From: Mumia flava
Lineage (GTDB): Bacteria > Actinomycetota > Actinomycetes > Propionibacteriales > Nocardioidaceae
Length of the DNA stretch: 64,000 nt
Assembly (NCBI RefSeq): GCF_002797495.1
Contig: NZ_PGEZ01000001.1
Coordinates: forward strand, 1,984,001-2,048,000
Direction of reading: 5' to 3'
The first letter of the stretch is position 1; each line of letters starts with the position of its first letter. The notes beneath the pieces were generated by a model, which did not search any database, was not told where the DNA came from, and was given only the letters and a program-made list of their open reading frames with translations. Position numbers and translations under genes: made by a program. This document shows, piece after piece, positions 17,760 through 26,127 of this stretch.

Positions 17760-20093
17760 GTGGCGGATCAGCGAGCCAACGGTCCCGCGACCTCGCGATC
17801 GACGACCACCCCGCCCGGCGGCCGAGCCGCGGGGGCGAGCACGTCCGCGCCCGGATCGCGCGCGTCCCGCCGGCGCTCGCGCCGAGCGGACAAGCCGAAG
17901 AAGCCGCTGTGGCGCCGACTTCTCGTGTGGGGACTGATCACCGGCGGCGTGCTGCTCGTGCTCGGGATCGCGGCGCTGTTCATCGCGTACCGCTCGGTCT
18001 CGATCCCGGACGCGAACGCCGAGTACCTCACCCAGACGACGAAGGTCTACTACGCCGACGGCAAGCACAAGATCGGCGAGTTCCGCACCCAGAACCGCAC
18101 CTCGATCGACTACGAGGAGATGCCGGAGACGATCAAGTCGGCCGTGATCGCCGCGGAGGACCGCTCGTTCTGGACCAACCAGGGCCTCGACTTCAAGGGC
18201 ATCCTGCGCGCCCTGCGCAACAACGCGACCACCGACACCACCTCGGGCGGGTCGACGATCACCCAGCAGTACGTGAAGGTGCTCTACCTGACGCAGGAGC
18301 GCACGCTGCAGCGCAAGGCGAAGGAGGCGATCCTCTCCATCAAGGTGCACAACCAGATGGAGAAGGAGGACATCCTGGAGGGCTACCTCAACACGATCTA
18401 CTTCGGCAACGGCGCGTACGGCGTCGAGGCGGCCTCGCAGATGTACTTCGGGCACAAGGCCGCCAAGCTCACCGTCCCGCAGTCGGCGCTGCTGGCATCG
18501 GTGATCAACAACCCGAGCGCGTTCGACCCGTACGACCCCGACGACCACGACCGGCTGCTCGCCCGCTACCGCTACGTGCTCAGCGGGATGGCCGACACCG
18601 ACGCGATCACGGCGGTGGAGGAGGCGAAGTTCGCCGAGAAGCTGCCGAAGGTCGAGAAGCAGAAGACCTCGAACCGTTTCGGCGGATCGAAGGGCTTCCT
18701 GCTGGCGCTGACCGAGCAGAAGCTGCGTGAGGCCGGATTCAGCGACGCGCAGATCAACGGCGGCGGCCTCAAGGTGGTCACCACCTTCGACCGCGGGATG
18801 CAGAAGGCCGCGATCCGCACGGTCAAGGAGATGAGGCCCGACGGGCTCAAGCAGCTGAAGGTCGCGCTCTCCTCGGTCGACACCGAGACGGGCGCGCTCC
18901 GTGCGATGTACGGCGGCCCGAACTACCTCAAGTCCCAGCTGAACTGGGCCACCCTCGGCTCGCAGCCAGGGTCGACCTTCAAGCCCTTCGCGGTCGCAGC
19001 GGCCCTCCAGGACGGCTACAGCCTCACGACCCTGCTCGACGGTTCGTCGCCGCTGCAGATCGGCGAGGCCTCGATCGAGAACCAGGGCGACTCCGGCGGC
19101 TCCTCGTACGGCCCGGTCTCCCTGCTGCAGGCCACCGAGAACTCCGTCAACACCGCCTTCGTCGACCTGACGTACAACGTGATGGACGACGGCGGAGAGA
19201 AGACGCGCCAGGCTGCGCTGAAGGCCGGCGTGTCCAAGGCGGCCGTCGAGCGCTACGACCCCAGCGTCGCCGTGATGTCGCTGGGGTACGCCCCGGTGCC
19301 GAACGTCGACATGGCGGCGGCGTACGCGACGTTCGCGAACGAGGGCAAGCAGAACGACTGGTACGTGATCGAGAAGGTGCGCGACCGCAGCGGCGAGGTC
19401 GTCGAGAAGCACGCGGCACGGTCGGAGACCGGCTTCTCCGAGGCCGTGGCCGCCGACGTCACCTACGCGCTGCAGGACGTCGTCGAGCAGGGCACGGGTC
19501 AGAACGGCGACACGGTCTGCCCGACCGCCGGGAAGACCGGGACCGCGACCTTCCAGAAGGTGGACTCCGACGGCAACGAGATCGGTGGACCGTACGTCTC
19601 CAGCTCGTGGTTCGTCGGCTTCACCCCGAAGCTGTCGACGGCGGTGATGTACGCGCGCGGCAAGAACGGCAACGGCCAGCTCGACGGCTACATGCCCACG
19701 TTCTACGGCGGCGAGTACCCGGCCAAGACGTTCCAGGCCTACATGGACGAGGTGCTCGACTCCTCGGACTGCGGTGAGTTCCCGCCGCCCGCGAACATCA
19801 AGGCGACCGAGGGCAAGACCTGGACGGAGCCGACGACCGAGCCGACCGAGGAAGAGGTCGAGAAGCCGGAGAAGACCCGGCCGACCCGCCCGTCGCGTCC
19901 GACCGAGCCGACGGACCCGCCGACGACGGAGCCGACGGAGCCGACCGAGCCGACCGAGCCGACGGAGCCCACCGAGCCGACGGAGCCCACCGTGCCGACC
20001 GTGCCGACGCCCACGAACGGCGGTGGCGGCGGCAACGGCGGCGGTGGCGGCGGCGGTGGCGGCGGCGGGAACGGCAGCGACAGCGGAGCCTGA
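17760..20093 (+). CDS. ponA: Bifunctional class A penicillin-binding protein
   Basis: A 777-residue class A PBP that polymerises and cross-links peptidoglycan. A basic, disordered N-terminus precedes a membrane helix (about 52-77). The GT51 domain has its catalytic Glu in AAEDRSFW (E133), with GGSTITQQYVK and LNTIYFGNGAYG further on. The transpeptidase domain shows S405-T-F-K, S462-V-N and K592-T-G. The tail has T-E-P repeats and then a poly-Gly stretch of about 25 residues, probably spanning the wall. The GTG at 17760 has GAGGAGAA 6 nt upstream. Confidence 0.95.
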   Translation: MADQRANGPATSRSTTTPPGGRAAGASTSAPGSRASRRRSRRADKPKKPLWRRLLVWGLITGGVLLVLGIAALFIAYRSVSIPDANAEYLTQTTKVYYADGKHKIGEFRTQNRTSIDYEEMPETIKSAVIAAEDRSFWTNQGLDFKGILRALRNNATTDTTSGGSTITQQYVKVLYLTQERTLQRKAKEAILSIKVHNQMEKEDILEGYLNTIYFGNGAYGVEAASQMYFGHKAAKLTVPQSALLASVINNPSAFDPYDPDDHDRLLARYRYVLSGMADTDAITAVEEAKFAEKLPKVEKQKTSNRFGGSKGFLLALTEQKLREAGFSDAQINGGGLKVVTTFDRGMQKAAIRTVKEMRPDGLKQLKVALSSVDTETGALRAMYGGPNYLKSQLNWATLGSQPGSTFKPFAVAAALQDGYSLTTLLDGSSPLQIGEASIENQGDSGGSSYGPVSLLQATENSVNTAFVDLTYNVMDDGGEKTRQAALKAGVSKAAVERYDPSVAVMSLGYAPVPNVDMAAAYATFANEGKQNDWYVIEKVRDRSGEVVEKHAARSETGFSEAVAADVTYALQDVVEQGTGQNGDTVCPTAGKTGTATFQKVDSDGNEIGGPYVSSSWFVGFTPKLSTAVMYARGKNGNGQLDGYMPTFYGGEYPAKTFQAYMDEVLDSSDCGEFPPPANIKATEGKTWTEPTTEPTEEEVEKPEKTRPTRPSRPTEPTDPPTTEPTEPTEPTEPTEPTEPTEPTVPTVPTPTNGGGGGNGGGGGGGGGGGNGSDSGA

Positions 20094-20094
20094 C

Positions 20095-21483
20095 GTGGTC
20101 GCGCCTCCGGTCGACCCCGCGACACCGGTCGACCGGTGCGTCGAGCACCGGTGGTGGACTCCGCTGCGTCTGCTGCTGATCACGGCGACGCTCGTCTGCA
20201 CGCTCGGCCTCGTGACGAAGGCGCCCTGTGCCGTCGACGACGGCGCCCGGTGGTTCTCCGACAGCGGTGGCGCCGCGCGTCTGTGCGCGAGCGACCTACC
20301 GGCCGAGTACGCGACGTCGGGTCTCGCCGAGGGGACCAGCCCGTGGGGCACCGACGGCGGCCGATGGCCGGCGGTGAGCGTCTCCGGACCGGTGGGCGCC
20401 CTCCAGGTGGGGACCGCAGCGGTGACCCGGGTGGTCTTCGGTGTCGACGAGGAGCAGCGCGCGGCGGGCGACGCCTCGCGCGTCGAGGAGTCGCCGGAGG
20501 TGGCCCGTGAGGCCGTGGTCTACACGGGCCTGGTCTCCGTGCTCCTGGTCGTCCTGCTGCTGCTCGCTCTCGGCTCGCTCGGCCGGGCGGCGCTCACTCG
20601 CGCCCGGCTCCAGTGCTGGCCGCCGTGGGTGCGTCCGGTCGAGGCGCTGATGCCGATCGCGGCGGCACCGCTGCTCGTCGTGCTGGTCGGTGTCGGCTGG
20701 GACCTGCTCGGAGTCGCGATCACGGCCGCGGCTCTCGCCGCGTGGACACGCGGTCGTGCTGCCACGGCCGGCGCGCTTCTCGGGCTGGGCACCGCCGCAG
20801 CCGGGTGGCCGGCGCTCGTGGCGGTCGCGCTGGTCGCTGCTGCGCTCCTGCGGCACGGCGAGGCGGTGGGCCGACTCGTCGGCACCGCTCTGGCGGTCGT
20901 CGCCGCGATCACGCTGCCGGCGCTTGTCCTGACCGGTGGCGACGCCGTGATCGGACCGCTGCGCGGATGGATCTACGACGACGACCCGGTCGGGTCCGTC
21001 TGGGCCCTGCTCGCCGAGGTCGGGGTGAGCGCAGACGAGCGAGTCGTGGCCTCGCTGGTCATCGGGCTCGCGGCCTTCGCCGTGTGCGCGACCTTCGCCT
21101 GGACGGTCCGGGGTGCCGTCGTCACGAGCACCGCGCGGGTCGCGTTCGTCCTGCTGGCCGTCGTGCTCGGGGTCGGCGCGTCGTACGAGCCGGGGTACGC
21201 GCTGTGGCTGCTCGTCCCCGCCGTCCTGGCCCGGCCCGCCTGGCGGGACCTGCTGGTGTGGCAGGCAGCCGAGATCTTCGCGGTGTGCGCGACGTGGTGG
21301 CACGTCGCCGGCACGAACGACGCGACCTCCGACGGACCCGATGCCGTGCTCGTCGTCGCGATCGCTCTGCGGATCGTCGTCACGGCGTGGTTCGCCGTCC
21401 GACTCTTCACCGCGGACCCACCGCAGCTGCGTAGCGACCCGCCAGCGCTCGCAGGTGCTCGACCACGGCCGGCGGTCCACTGA
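20095..21483 (+). CDS. GT87/DUF2029-like polytopic membrane protein
   Basis: A 462-residue membrane protein with about 9-10 hydrophobic segments. It starts one base after the ponA stop, with GGAG 6 nt before the GTG, so it is co-transcribed with ponA. After the first helix it has the K-A-P-C motif and aromatic/Asp residues typical of actinobacterial polyprenyl-phosphomannose-dependent glycosyltransferase relatives that sit downstream of ponA (compare mycobacterial Rv0051). Glycosyl transfer to a wall or membrane acceptor is plausible but unproven. Its last 77 bp overlap the convergent WYL gene. Confidence 0.7.
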   Translation: MVAPPVDPATPVDRCVEHRWWTPLRLLLITATLVCTLGLVTKAPCAVDDGARWFSDSGGAARLCASDLPAEYATSGLAEGTSPWGTDGGRWPAVSVSGPVGALQVGTAAVTRVVFGVDEEQRAAGDASRVEESPEVAREAVVYTGLVSVLLVVLLLLALGSLGRAALTRARLQCWPPWVRPVEALMPIAAAPLLVVLVGVGWDLLGVAITAAALAAWTRGRAATAGALLGLGTAAAGWPALVAVALVAAALLRHGEAVGRLVGTALAVVAAITLPALVLTGGDAVIGPLRGWIYDDDPVGSVWALLAEVGVSADERVVASLVIGLAAFAVCATFAWTVRGAVVTSTARVAFVLLAVVLGVGASYEPGYALWLLVPAVLARPAWRDLLVWQAAEIFAVCATWWHVAGTNDATSDGPDAVLVVAIALRIVVTAWFAVRLFTADPPQLRSDPPALAGARPRPAVH

Positions 21484-22378
21484 CCCGGAAGTCGAGGCCG
21501 AGCATCCCGACGTAGACCGCGATGGTCTCGGCCGAGTCGGCACCGGTGACCAGGACGCAGGACTCGTCGTCGACCGCCTCGACCACACCGACGGCGTCGT
21601 TGATCCGCGCCCGGACCACGTCGGCCGGCGCGTACACCGTGATCCGCGCGTGCACCGCCCATCCCGCCGAGGCGACCTCGCGCACGACGAACGCCGTCTC
21701 GTCGTCGCGGGGCAGGGGCCGCGGATCGAACCGCGGCTGCGGCATCGCGCTGACCTCGCACCAGTCGAGGCGCAACGCGATCCAGGGGTCGTCGGGTGCG
21801 GGCCTCACGCCGACCTCGCGCGCGAGCAGGTACCAGCGACGCTGCCACGTCACGACCCGGTACGGCTCGACGTCGCGGCGGCGCCCGTCGTACGTCAGCC
21901 TCAGCCGTTCGTGGTCGCGGACGGCGTCGGCGACGCGGGTGAGCACGGCGACGTCGATCTCCGGGTCCTGCACGTCGGAGTCGGTGTTGGCCGGACCGGC
22001 ACTCAGGGACGAGGCGACGGCCTCGACGCGGCGCCGCAGGCGGTGCGGCAGGACCTGCTCGAGCTTGCGTGCCGCGCGCTCGCCGGCCTCGGCGACGCCG
22101 GCGATCCCACGGACCGAGCCGAGCCCCACCGCGACCGCGACCGCTTCGTCGTCGCTGAGCAGCAGCGGCGGGAGGGCGGCTCCCGCTCCGAGCCGGTAGT
22201 GCCCACCCGTCCCACGTACGGCGTCGATCGGGTAGCCGAGGCGGCGCAGCCGCTCGACGTCGTTGCGGATCGTGCGTGTCGTCACGTCGAGCCGCGCGGC
22301 CAGCTCGGGACCGGGCCAGTCCGGGCGCGTCTGGAGGAGTCCCAGCAGGGCGAGCAGGCGGGCCGACGTCTCCAGCAC
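21407..22378 (-). CDS. WYL-domain HTH transcriptional regulator (YafY type)
   Basis: A 323-residue regulator: N-terminal DeoR-like winged helix (RLLALLGLLQTRPDWPG, then VTTRTIRNDVERLRRLGYPI), a linker, a WYL domain (LRLTYDGRRRDVEPYRVV and QRRWYLLARE) and the C-terminal WCX extension. WYL domains are thought to sense nucleotides or other small ligands. The GTG at 22378 is chosen because GACAAT lies 6 nt upstream and the family N-terminus begins there. It is divergent from the molybdoenzyme gene, its most likely target. Its 3' end overlaps the GT87-like gene by 77 bp. Confidence 0.88.
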   Translation of the reverse strand: MLETSARLLALLGLLQTRPDWPGPELAARLDVTTRTIRNDVERLRRLGYPIDAVRGTGGHYRLGAGAALPPLLLSDDEAVAVAVGLGSVRGIAGVAEAGERAARKLEQVLPHRLRRRVEAVASSLSAGPANTDSDVQDPEIDVAVLTRVADAVRDHERLRLTYDGRRRDVEPYRVVTWQRRWYLLAREVGVRPAPDDPWIALRLDWCEVSAMPQPRFDPRPLPRDDETAFVVREVASAGWAVHARITVYAPADVVRARINDAVGVVEAVDDESCVLVTGADSAETIAVYVGMLGLDFRVSGPPAVVEHLRALAGRYAAAVGPR

Positions 22379-22384
22379 CCCTGG

Positions 22385-22415
22385 ATTGTCGCACCGCGTC
22401 GCCGTCGGGGACGAT
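22385..22415. promoter_or_regulatory. Divergent leaderless promoters (WYL regulator / molybdoenzyme)
   Basis: Only 43 bp separate the two start codons. GACAAT on the minus strand (22390-22385) is 6 nt from the GTG at 22378. GACGAT on the plus strand (22410-22415) is 6 nt from the ATG at 22422. The -10 matches are moderate, but the spacing equals that at many other starts in this window. Confidence 0.5.
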
Positions 22416-22421
22416 GGGTCG

Positions 22422-24788
22422 ATGGCGTCCGAGCGCACCGTCCCGCACTCCTCGCACGTGGGCGCCTTCTCGGCTCACGTCCGCGACGGGCGGCTGGTCG
22501 GCGTGACGCCGCACCCGCTCGACCCCGACCCGGCGCCGCTGCTCGGCTCGGTGGTCGAGGCGGCCACGGGACGCACCCGGATCCGCAGGCCGGCCCTCCG
22601 GCGCAGCGTCGCGGAGCACGGGCCGGGCGCCGCGCCGCAGCGCCGGGGGATCGACGACTTCGTCGAGGTCGGGTGGGACGAGGCGCTCGACCTGGTCGCG
22701 GCCGAGCTGACCCGCGTGCGCACGGAGCACGGACCCGCGTCGATCTTCGGCGGGTCGTACGGCTGGTCGAGCGCGGGGCGGTTCCACCACGCGAAGACGC
22801 AGCTGAACCGGTTCCTGGCCGCGAGCGGCGGATACACCGCGCAGAGCGGCAACTACAGCTTCGCGGCCGCGCTGCGGATCCTTCCGCACGTCCTCGGCGA
22901 CGCCCGTGCCACCGACGGCACGGTCACCTCGCTGGACGTGGTCGCCGAGCACACCGACCTGTGGCTGATGCTCGGAGGGGCTCCGGTGCGGACGACCCAG
23001 GTGGAGTCGGGCGGGGTGGTCGCTCACCGTGCACGGGCCGACCTCGGGCGGGTCGCGGCGAGCACGGAGCTGGTCCACGTCGGTCCGCTGCGTGACGACG
23101 CACCGCCGTCGGCACGGTGGCTGCCGGCGCGCCCGGGCACGGACACCGCCCTCCTCCTCGCTCTGATGCACACCCTGGTCGTCGAGAGCCTCCACGACCA
23201 GCCGTTCCTCGACCGCTGCTGCACCGGCTGGCCGCGGCTGCGCGCGTACCTGCTCGGCGAGACCGACGGACAGCCGAAGTCGGCGGACTGGGCCGCGCCG
23301 ATCTGCGACCTGCCCGCGCGCACGATCCGGGACCTCGCGGTGCGGGCGGCCCGCGGCCGCACCCTGGTCTCGGCGACCTGGTCGCTCCAGCGCGCCGAGC
23401 ACGGGGAGCAGCCCTTCTGGGCCGTGATCGCGCTCGCTGCGGTGCTCGGGCAGATCGGGCTGCCGGGGGGCGGGTTCGGCTTCGGGTACGGCAACGCCGC
23501 GTCGATCGGCGCCCACGGTCCGCGTTCGGTGGGACTGTCGATGCCGACCCTGCCGAACCCGGCCGACTCGTGGATCCCGGTCGCGCGGATCGCCGACATG
23601 CTGCTGCACCCGGGCGCGCCGTACGAGGTGGACGGGCAGCACCGTTCGTACCCGGACGTCCGGCTGGTCTACTGGGCCGGGGGCAACCCGTTCCACCACC
23701 ACCAGGACCTCAACCGTCTGGCCCGGGCGTGGCAGCGCCCGGAGACCGTGGTCGTGCACGAGACGTGCTGGACTGCGACCGCTCGCCGCGCGGACGTCGT
23801 GCTGCCGGCGACCGTGACGCTCGAGCGCGACGACCTCTCCACCTCGTCGCGGGACACGTCGGTGGTCGCGATGCACCGGGCGGTCGAGCCCTACGGCCGG
23901 GCGCGTGACGACTTCGCCATCCTGGCCGACCTCGCCGAGCGGCTCGGGTGCCGTGACGCGTTCACCGAGGGCCGTGACGCCGACGGATGGCTGCGGCACC
24001 TCTGGGCGACCACGCGTGCGGAGGGCCGTGCGGCCGGCGTGGAGCTGCCGGACTTCGCGACGCTGTGGGCGCGGGGGCGGGTGGAGCTCCCGACCGAACC
24101 GAGCCTGGTGCTGCTCGCCGACTTCCGTGCCGACCCCGAGGCGCACCGTCTGGGGACGCCGAGCGGGCGGATCGAGCTGTTCTCGGAGACGCTCGACGGG
24201 TTCGGCTACGACGACTGCCCGGCGCACCCGACCTGGCTCGAGCCGCGGGAGTGGCTCGGGTCGCCCGACGTCGCGCGGCACCCGTTCCACCTCGTCTCGA
24301 ACCAGCCGGCGTCTCGCCTGCACGGGCAGATGGACACCGGGCCGGTGAGCGCCGCGAGCAAGGTCGCGGGACGGGAGCCGTGCCGGATGCACCCCGAGGA
24401 CGCGGCGGCGTACGGGATCGCGGACGGCGACGTGGTGCGGCTGCACAACGACCGCGGCGCCGTCCTGGCCGGTGCGGTGCTGGACCCGGACGTCCGCCGG
24501 GGCGTGGTCCAGCTGGCGACCGGCGCGTGGTACGACCCGGCCGACGCGGCGGAGCCGAAGTCCCTCGACCTGCACGGGAATCCGAACGTCCTCACCGCGG
24601 ACCGTCCGACCTCGCGGCTCGCGCAGGGGCCGAGTGCGCACAGCACGCTGGTCGCCGTCGAGCGGTACGCCGGCTCCGCCCCGCCGATCACCGTCCACGA
24701 CCCTCCCGCCCTCGTACGCGGGGTGGGCGTTCTGGGGAAGGACCCGGACCCGGATTCCGTCCCGGACCGCCCGGATCGTGGCGCGTAA
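22422..24788 (+). CDS. bisC: Molybdopterin oxidoreductase, biotin sulfoxide reductase type
   Basis: A 788-residue member of the DMSO reductase family. It lacks the N-terminal Cys motif for a [4Fe-4S] cluster and any Tat signal, as in cytosolic BisC. The region G-S-Y-G-W-S-S-A-G-R (111-120) followed by SGNYSFAAALRILPHVLG matches the family's molybdenum site, with Ser146 as the likely metal ligand. A C-terminal dinucleotide-binding domain is recognisable (HLVSNQPASRLHGQMDTG). It probably reduces sulfoxides such as biotin or methionine sulfoxide. The specific substrate is inferred, not shown. Confidence 0.85.
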   Translation: MASERTVPHSSHVGAFSAHVRDGRLVGVTPHPLDPDPAPLLGSVVEAATGRTRIRRPALRRSVAEHGPGAAPQRRGIDDFVEVGWDEALDLVAAELTRVRTEHGPASIFGGSYGWSSAGRFHHAKTQLNRFLAASGGYTAQSGNYSFAAALRILPHVLGDARATDGTVTSLDVVAEHTDLWLMLGGAPVRTTQVESGGVVAHRARADLGRVAASTELVHVGPLRDDAPPSARWLPARPGTDTALLLALMHTLVVESLHDQPFLDRCCTGWPRLRAYLLGETDGQPKSADWAAPICDLPARTIRDLAVRAARGRTLVSATWSLQRAEHGEQPFWAVIALAAVLGQIGLPGGGFGFGYGNAASIGAHGPRSVGLSMPTLPNPADSWIPVARIADMLLHPGAPYEVDGQHRSYPDVRLVYWAGGNPFHHHQDLNRLARAWQRPETVVVHETCWTATARRADVVLPATVTLERDDLSTSSRDTSVVAMHRAVEPYGRARDDFAILADLAERLGCRDAFTEGRDADGWLRHLWATTRAEGRAAGVELPDFATLWARGRVELPTEPSLVLLADFRADPEAHRLGTPSGRIELFSETLDGFGYDDCPAHPTWLEPREWLGSPDVARHPFHLVSNQPASRLHGQMDTGPVSAASKVAGREPCRMHPEDAAAYGIADGDVVRLHNDRGAVLAGAVLDPDVRRGVVQLATGAWYDPADAAEPKSLDLHGNPNVLTADRPTSRLAQGPSAHSTLVAVERYAGSAPPITVHDPPALVRGVGVLGKDPDPDSVPDRPDRGA

Positions 24789-24807
24789 CAGGAACGAAGT
24801 GTTCCTG
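24789..24807. promoter_or_regulatory. Operator-like inverted repeat upstream of epoxide hydrolase
   Basis: CAGGAAC-GAAGT-GTTCCTG, perfect 7-bp arms with a 5-nt spacer. It begins directly after the bisC stop codon and lies in the -35 region of the TACGGT (24817-24822) promoter, 22 bp before the epoxide hydrolase ATG. Its size and position fit a repressor of TetR or similar type; no such gene is adjacent. Confidence 0.65.
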
Positions 24808-24816
24808 AAGCCTTCG

Positions 24817-24822
24817 TACGGT
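24817..24822 (+). promoter_or_regulatory. -10 element of the epoxide hydrolase gene (leaderless)
   Basis: TACGGT followed by 6 nt and the ATG at 24829. The same hexamer and spacing are seen before the ATP-grasp gene at 29031. Confidence 0.6.
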
Positions 24823-24828
24823 CGTTCC

Positions 24829-25977
24829 ATGACGAACAACGAAGCAACCACCCAGCACGTCGGCGAGCTCCGGCCGTTCCGGATCGACGTCGACCAGGCC
24901 GACCTCGACGACCTCGCCGACCGGCTCGCCCGCACCCGCCTCCCGCGTCCCGCCCCGGGCGACGACGGGACGTACGGCATCACGAACGCCTACCTGTCCG
25001 ACGCGCTCGACCACTGGCGCACCCGCTTCGACTGGCGCGCCGTCGAACGGCGTGCGAACGCCTACGACCAGGTGCTCACGGAGGTCGACGGCCAGCCGAT
25101 CCACCTCCTCCACGTGCGCTCGGCCGAGCCGGACGCGACGCCGCTGCTCCTCGTGCACTCGTACCCGGGATCGTTCCTGGACTTCCTCGACCTGATCGAT
25201 CCGCTGGTCGACCCGGTCGCCCACGGAGGGCGGGCCGAGGACGCGTTCCACGTGGTGATCCCGTCGCTGCCCGGGTTCGCCTTCTCCACGCCGGTCGTGG
25301 AGAAGGGGTGGACGTCGCGACGTGTCGCCACGACGCTCGACGCCCTGATGCGGGCCCTCGGCTACGACGCGTACGGGGTGCACGGCAGCGACCTGGGCGC
25401 GCTCGTCGCCCGCGAGCTCGGGCGTGTCCGGCCGGAAGGATTCCTGGGCCTGCACGTCCTCCAGCTGTTCTCCTTCCCGTCGGGCGACGCCGAGGAGATG
25501 GCGCAGCTCGGACCGGACGACGTCGCCGGGCTGGAGCACCTCCAGTGGTTCCAGTCCGTCGGCGGCTACAACGCGATGAACGCGTCGCGCCCGCAGACCG
25601 TGGCGGTCGGGCTCTCGGACTCGCCCGTGGGCCTGCTGGCGTACGACGAGCTCTTCATGTCGTTCGGCAACGGCACCAGCAAGGTCGAGATCGACCAGGT
25701 CCTCGCCCAGGTCACCCTCCAGTGGCTCACCAACACCGCGTCGTCGGTCGTGCGGTACCACTACGAGGACGCGCGTGCGGACGACGACGGGAGCCGGAAC
25801 GACGCACGGACCGGGGTCGCGGTGTTCGCCGACGACTTCCGCACGATCAAGGCGTTCGCACAGCGCGACAACGGCAACGTCGCTCACTGGTCGCACCACC
25901 GGTCCGGGGGGCACTACGCGGCGATGGAGGTGCCGGACGTCCTCGCCGCCGACCTCCGCACCTTCTTCGCGGGCTGA
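24829..25977 (+). CDS. Epoxide hydrolase (alpha/beta hydrolase with EHN domain)
   Basis: A 382-residue epoxide hydrolase. The N-terminal EHN segment (PFRIDVDQADLDDLADRLAR, LPRPAPG) precedes an alpha/beta fold with the oxyanion motif HSYPGSFLDF, nucleophile Asp in G-S-D-L-G, and C-terminal His in S-G-G-H-Y-A-A-M-E. It opens epoxides to diols; the natural substrate is unknown. The start is leaderless (TACGGT, 6 nt). A 7-bp inverted repeat just upstream suggests control by a repressor. Confidence 0.9.
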   Translation: MTNNEATTQHVGELRPFRIDVDQADLDDLADRLARTRLPRPAPGDDGTYGITNAYLSDALDHWRTRFDWRAVERRANAYDQVLTEVDGQPIHLLHVRSAEPDATPLLLVHSYPGSFLDFLDLIDPLVDPVAHGGRAEDAFHVVIPSLPGFAFSTPVVEKGWTSRRVATTLDALMRALGYDAYGVHGSDLGALVARELGRVRPEGFLGLHVLQLFSFPSGDAEEMAQLGPDDVAGLEHLQWFQSVGGYNAMNASRPQTVAVGLSDSPVGLLAYDELFMSFGNGTSKVEIDQVLAQVTLQWLTNTASSVVRYHYEDARADDDGSRNDARTGVAVFADDFRTIKAFAQRDNGNVAHWSHHRSGGHYAAMEVPDVLAADLRTFFAG

Positions 25978-25980
25978 GCG

Positions 25981-26116
25981 GACCTCCCCGCTGGTCGAGG
26001 CACGAGCGGACCTCCCGCTGGTCGAGGCACGAGCGGGGATGGGCTCGCTCGGCCTCGACGAGCGGGGATGGGCTCGCTCGGCCTCGACGAGCGGCGATGG
26101 GCTCGCTCGGCTCGAC
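25981..26116. repeat. Tandem-amplified intergenic repeats
   Basis: Two head-to-tail units of the CTGGTCGAGGCACGAGCG type (25981-26008 and 26009-26035, periods 28 and 27). They run into three units of 29, 29 and 28 bp (26031-26059, 26060-26088, 26089-26116) of the form GAGCGGGGATGGGCTCGCTC plus GGCCTCGAC. The region fills the gap between the convergent epoxide hydrolase and racemase-like genes. It is derived from the dispersed repeat of this genome. Confidence 0.9.
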
Positions 26117-26127
26117 GAGCGAGGGCG

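Noticed and set aside
16827-20351. A 1174-residue minus-strand frame covering ponA
   Set aside because: Only its last 201 codons (padR) are protein-like; the rest is antisense to the clear penicillin-binding protein and is open only because of the GC-rich codon pattern.
20973-24983. A 1336-residue minus-strand frame over the molybdoenzyme gene
   Set aside because: Low-complexity Arg/Val/Gly product with no motif; the plus-strand BisC-like protein explains the region.
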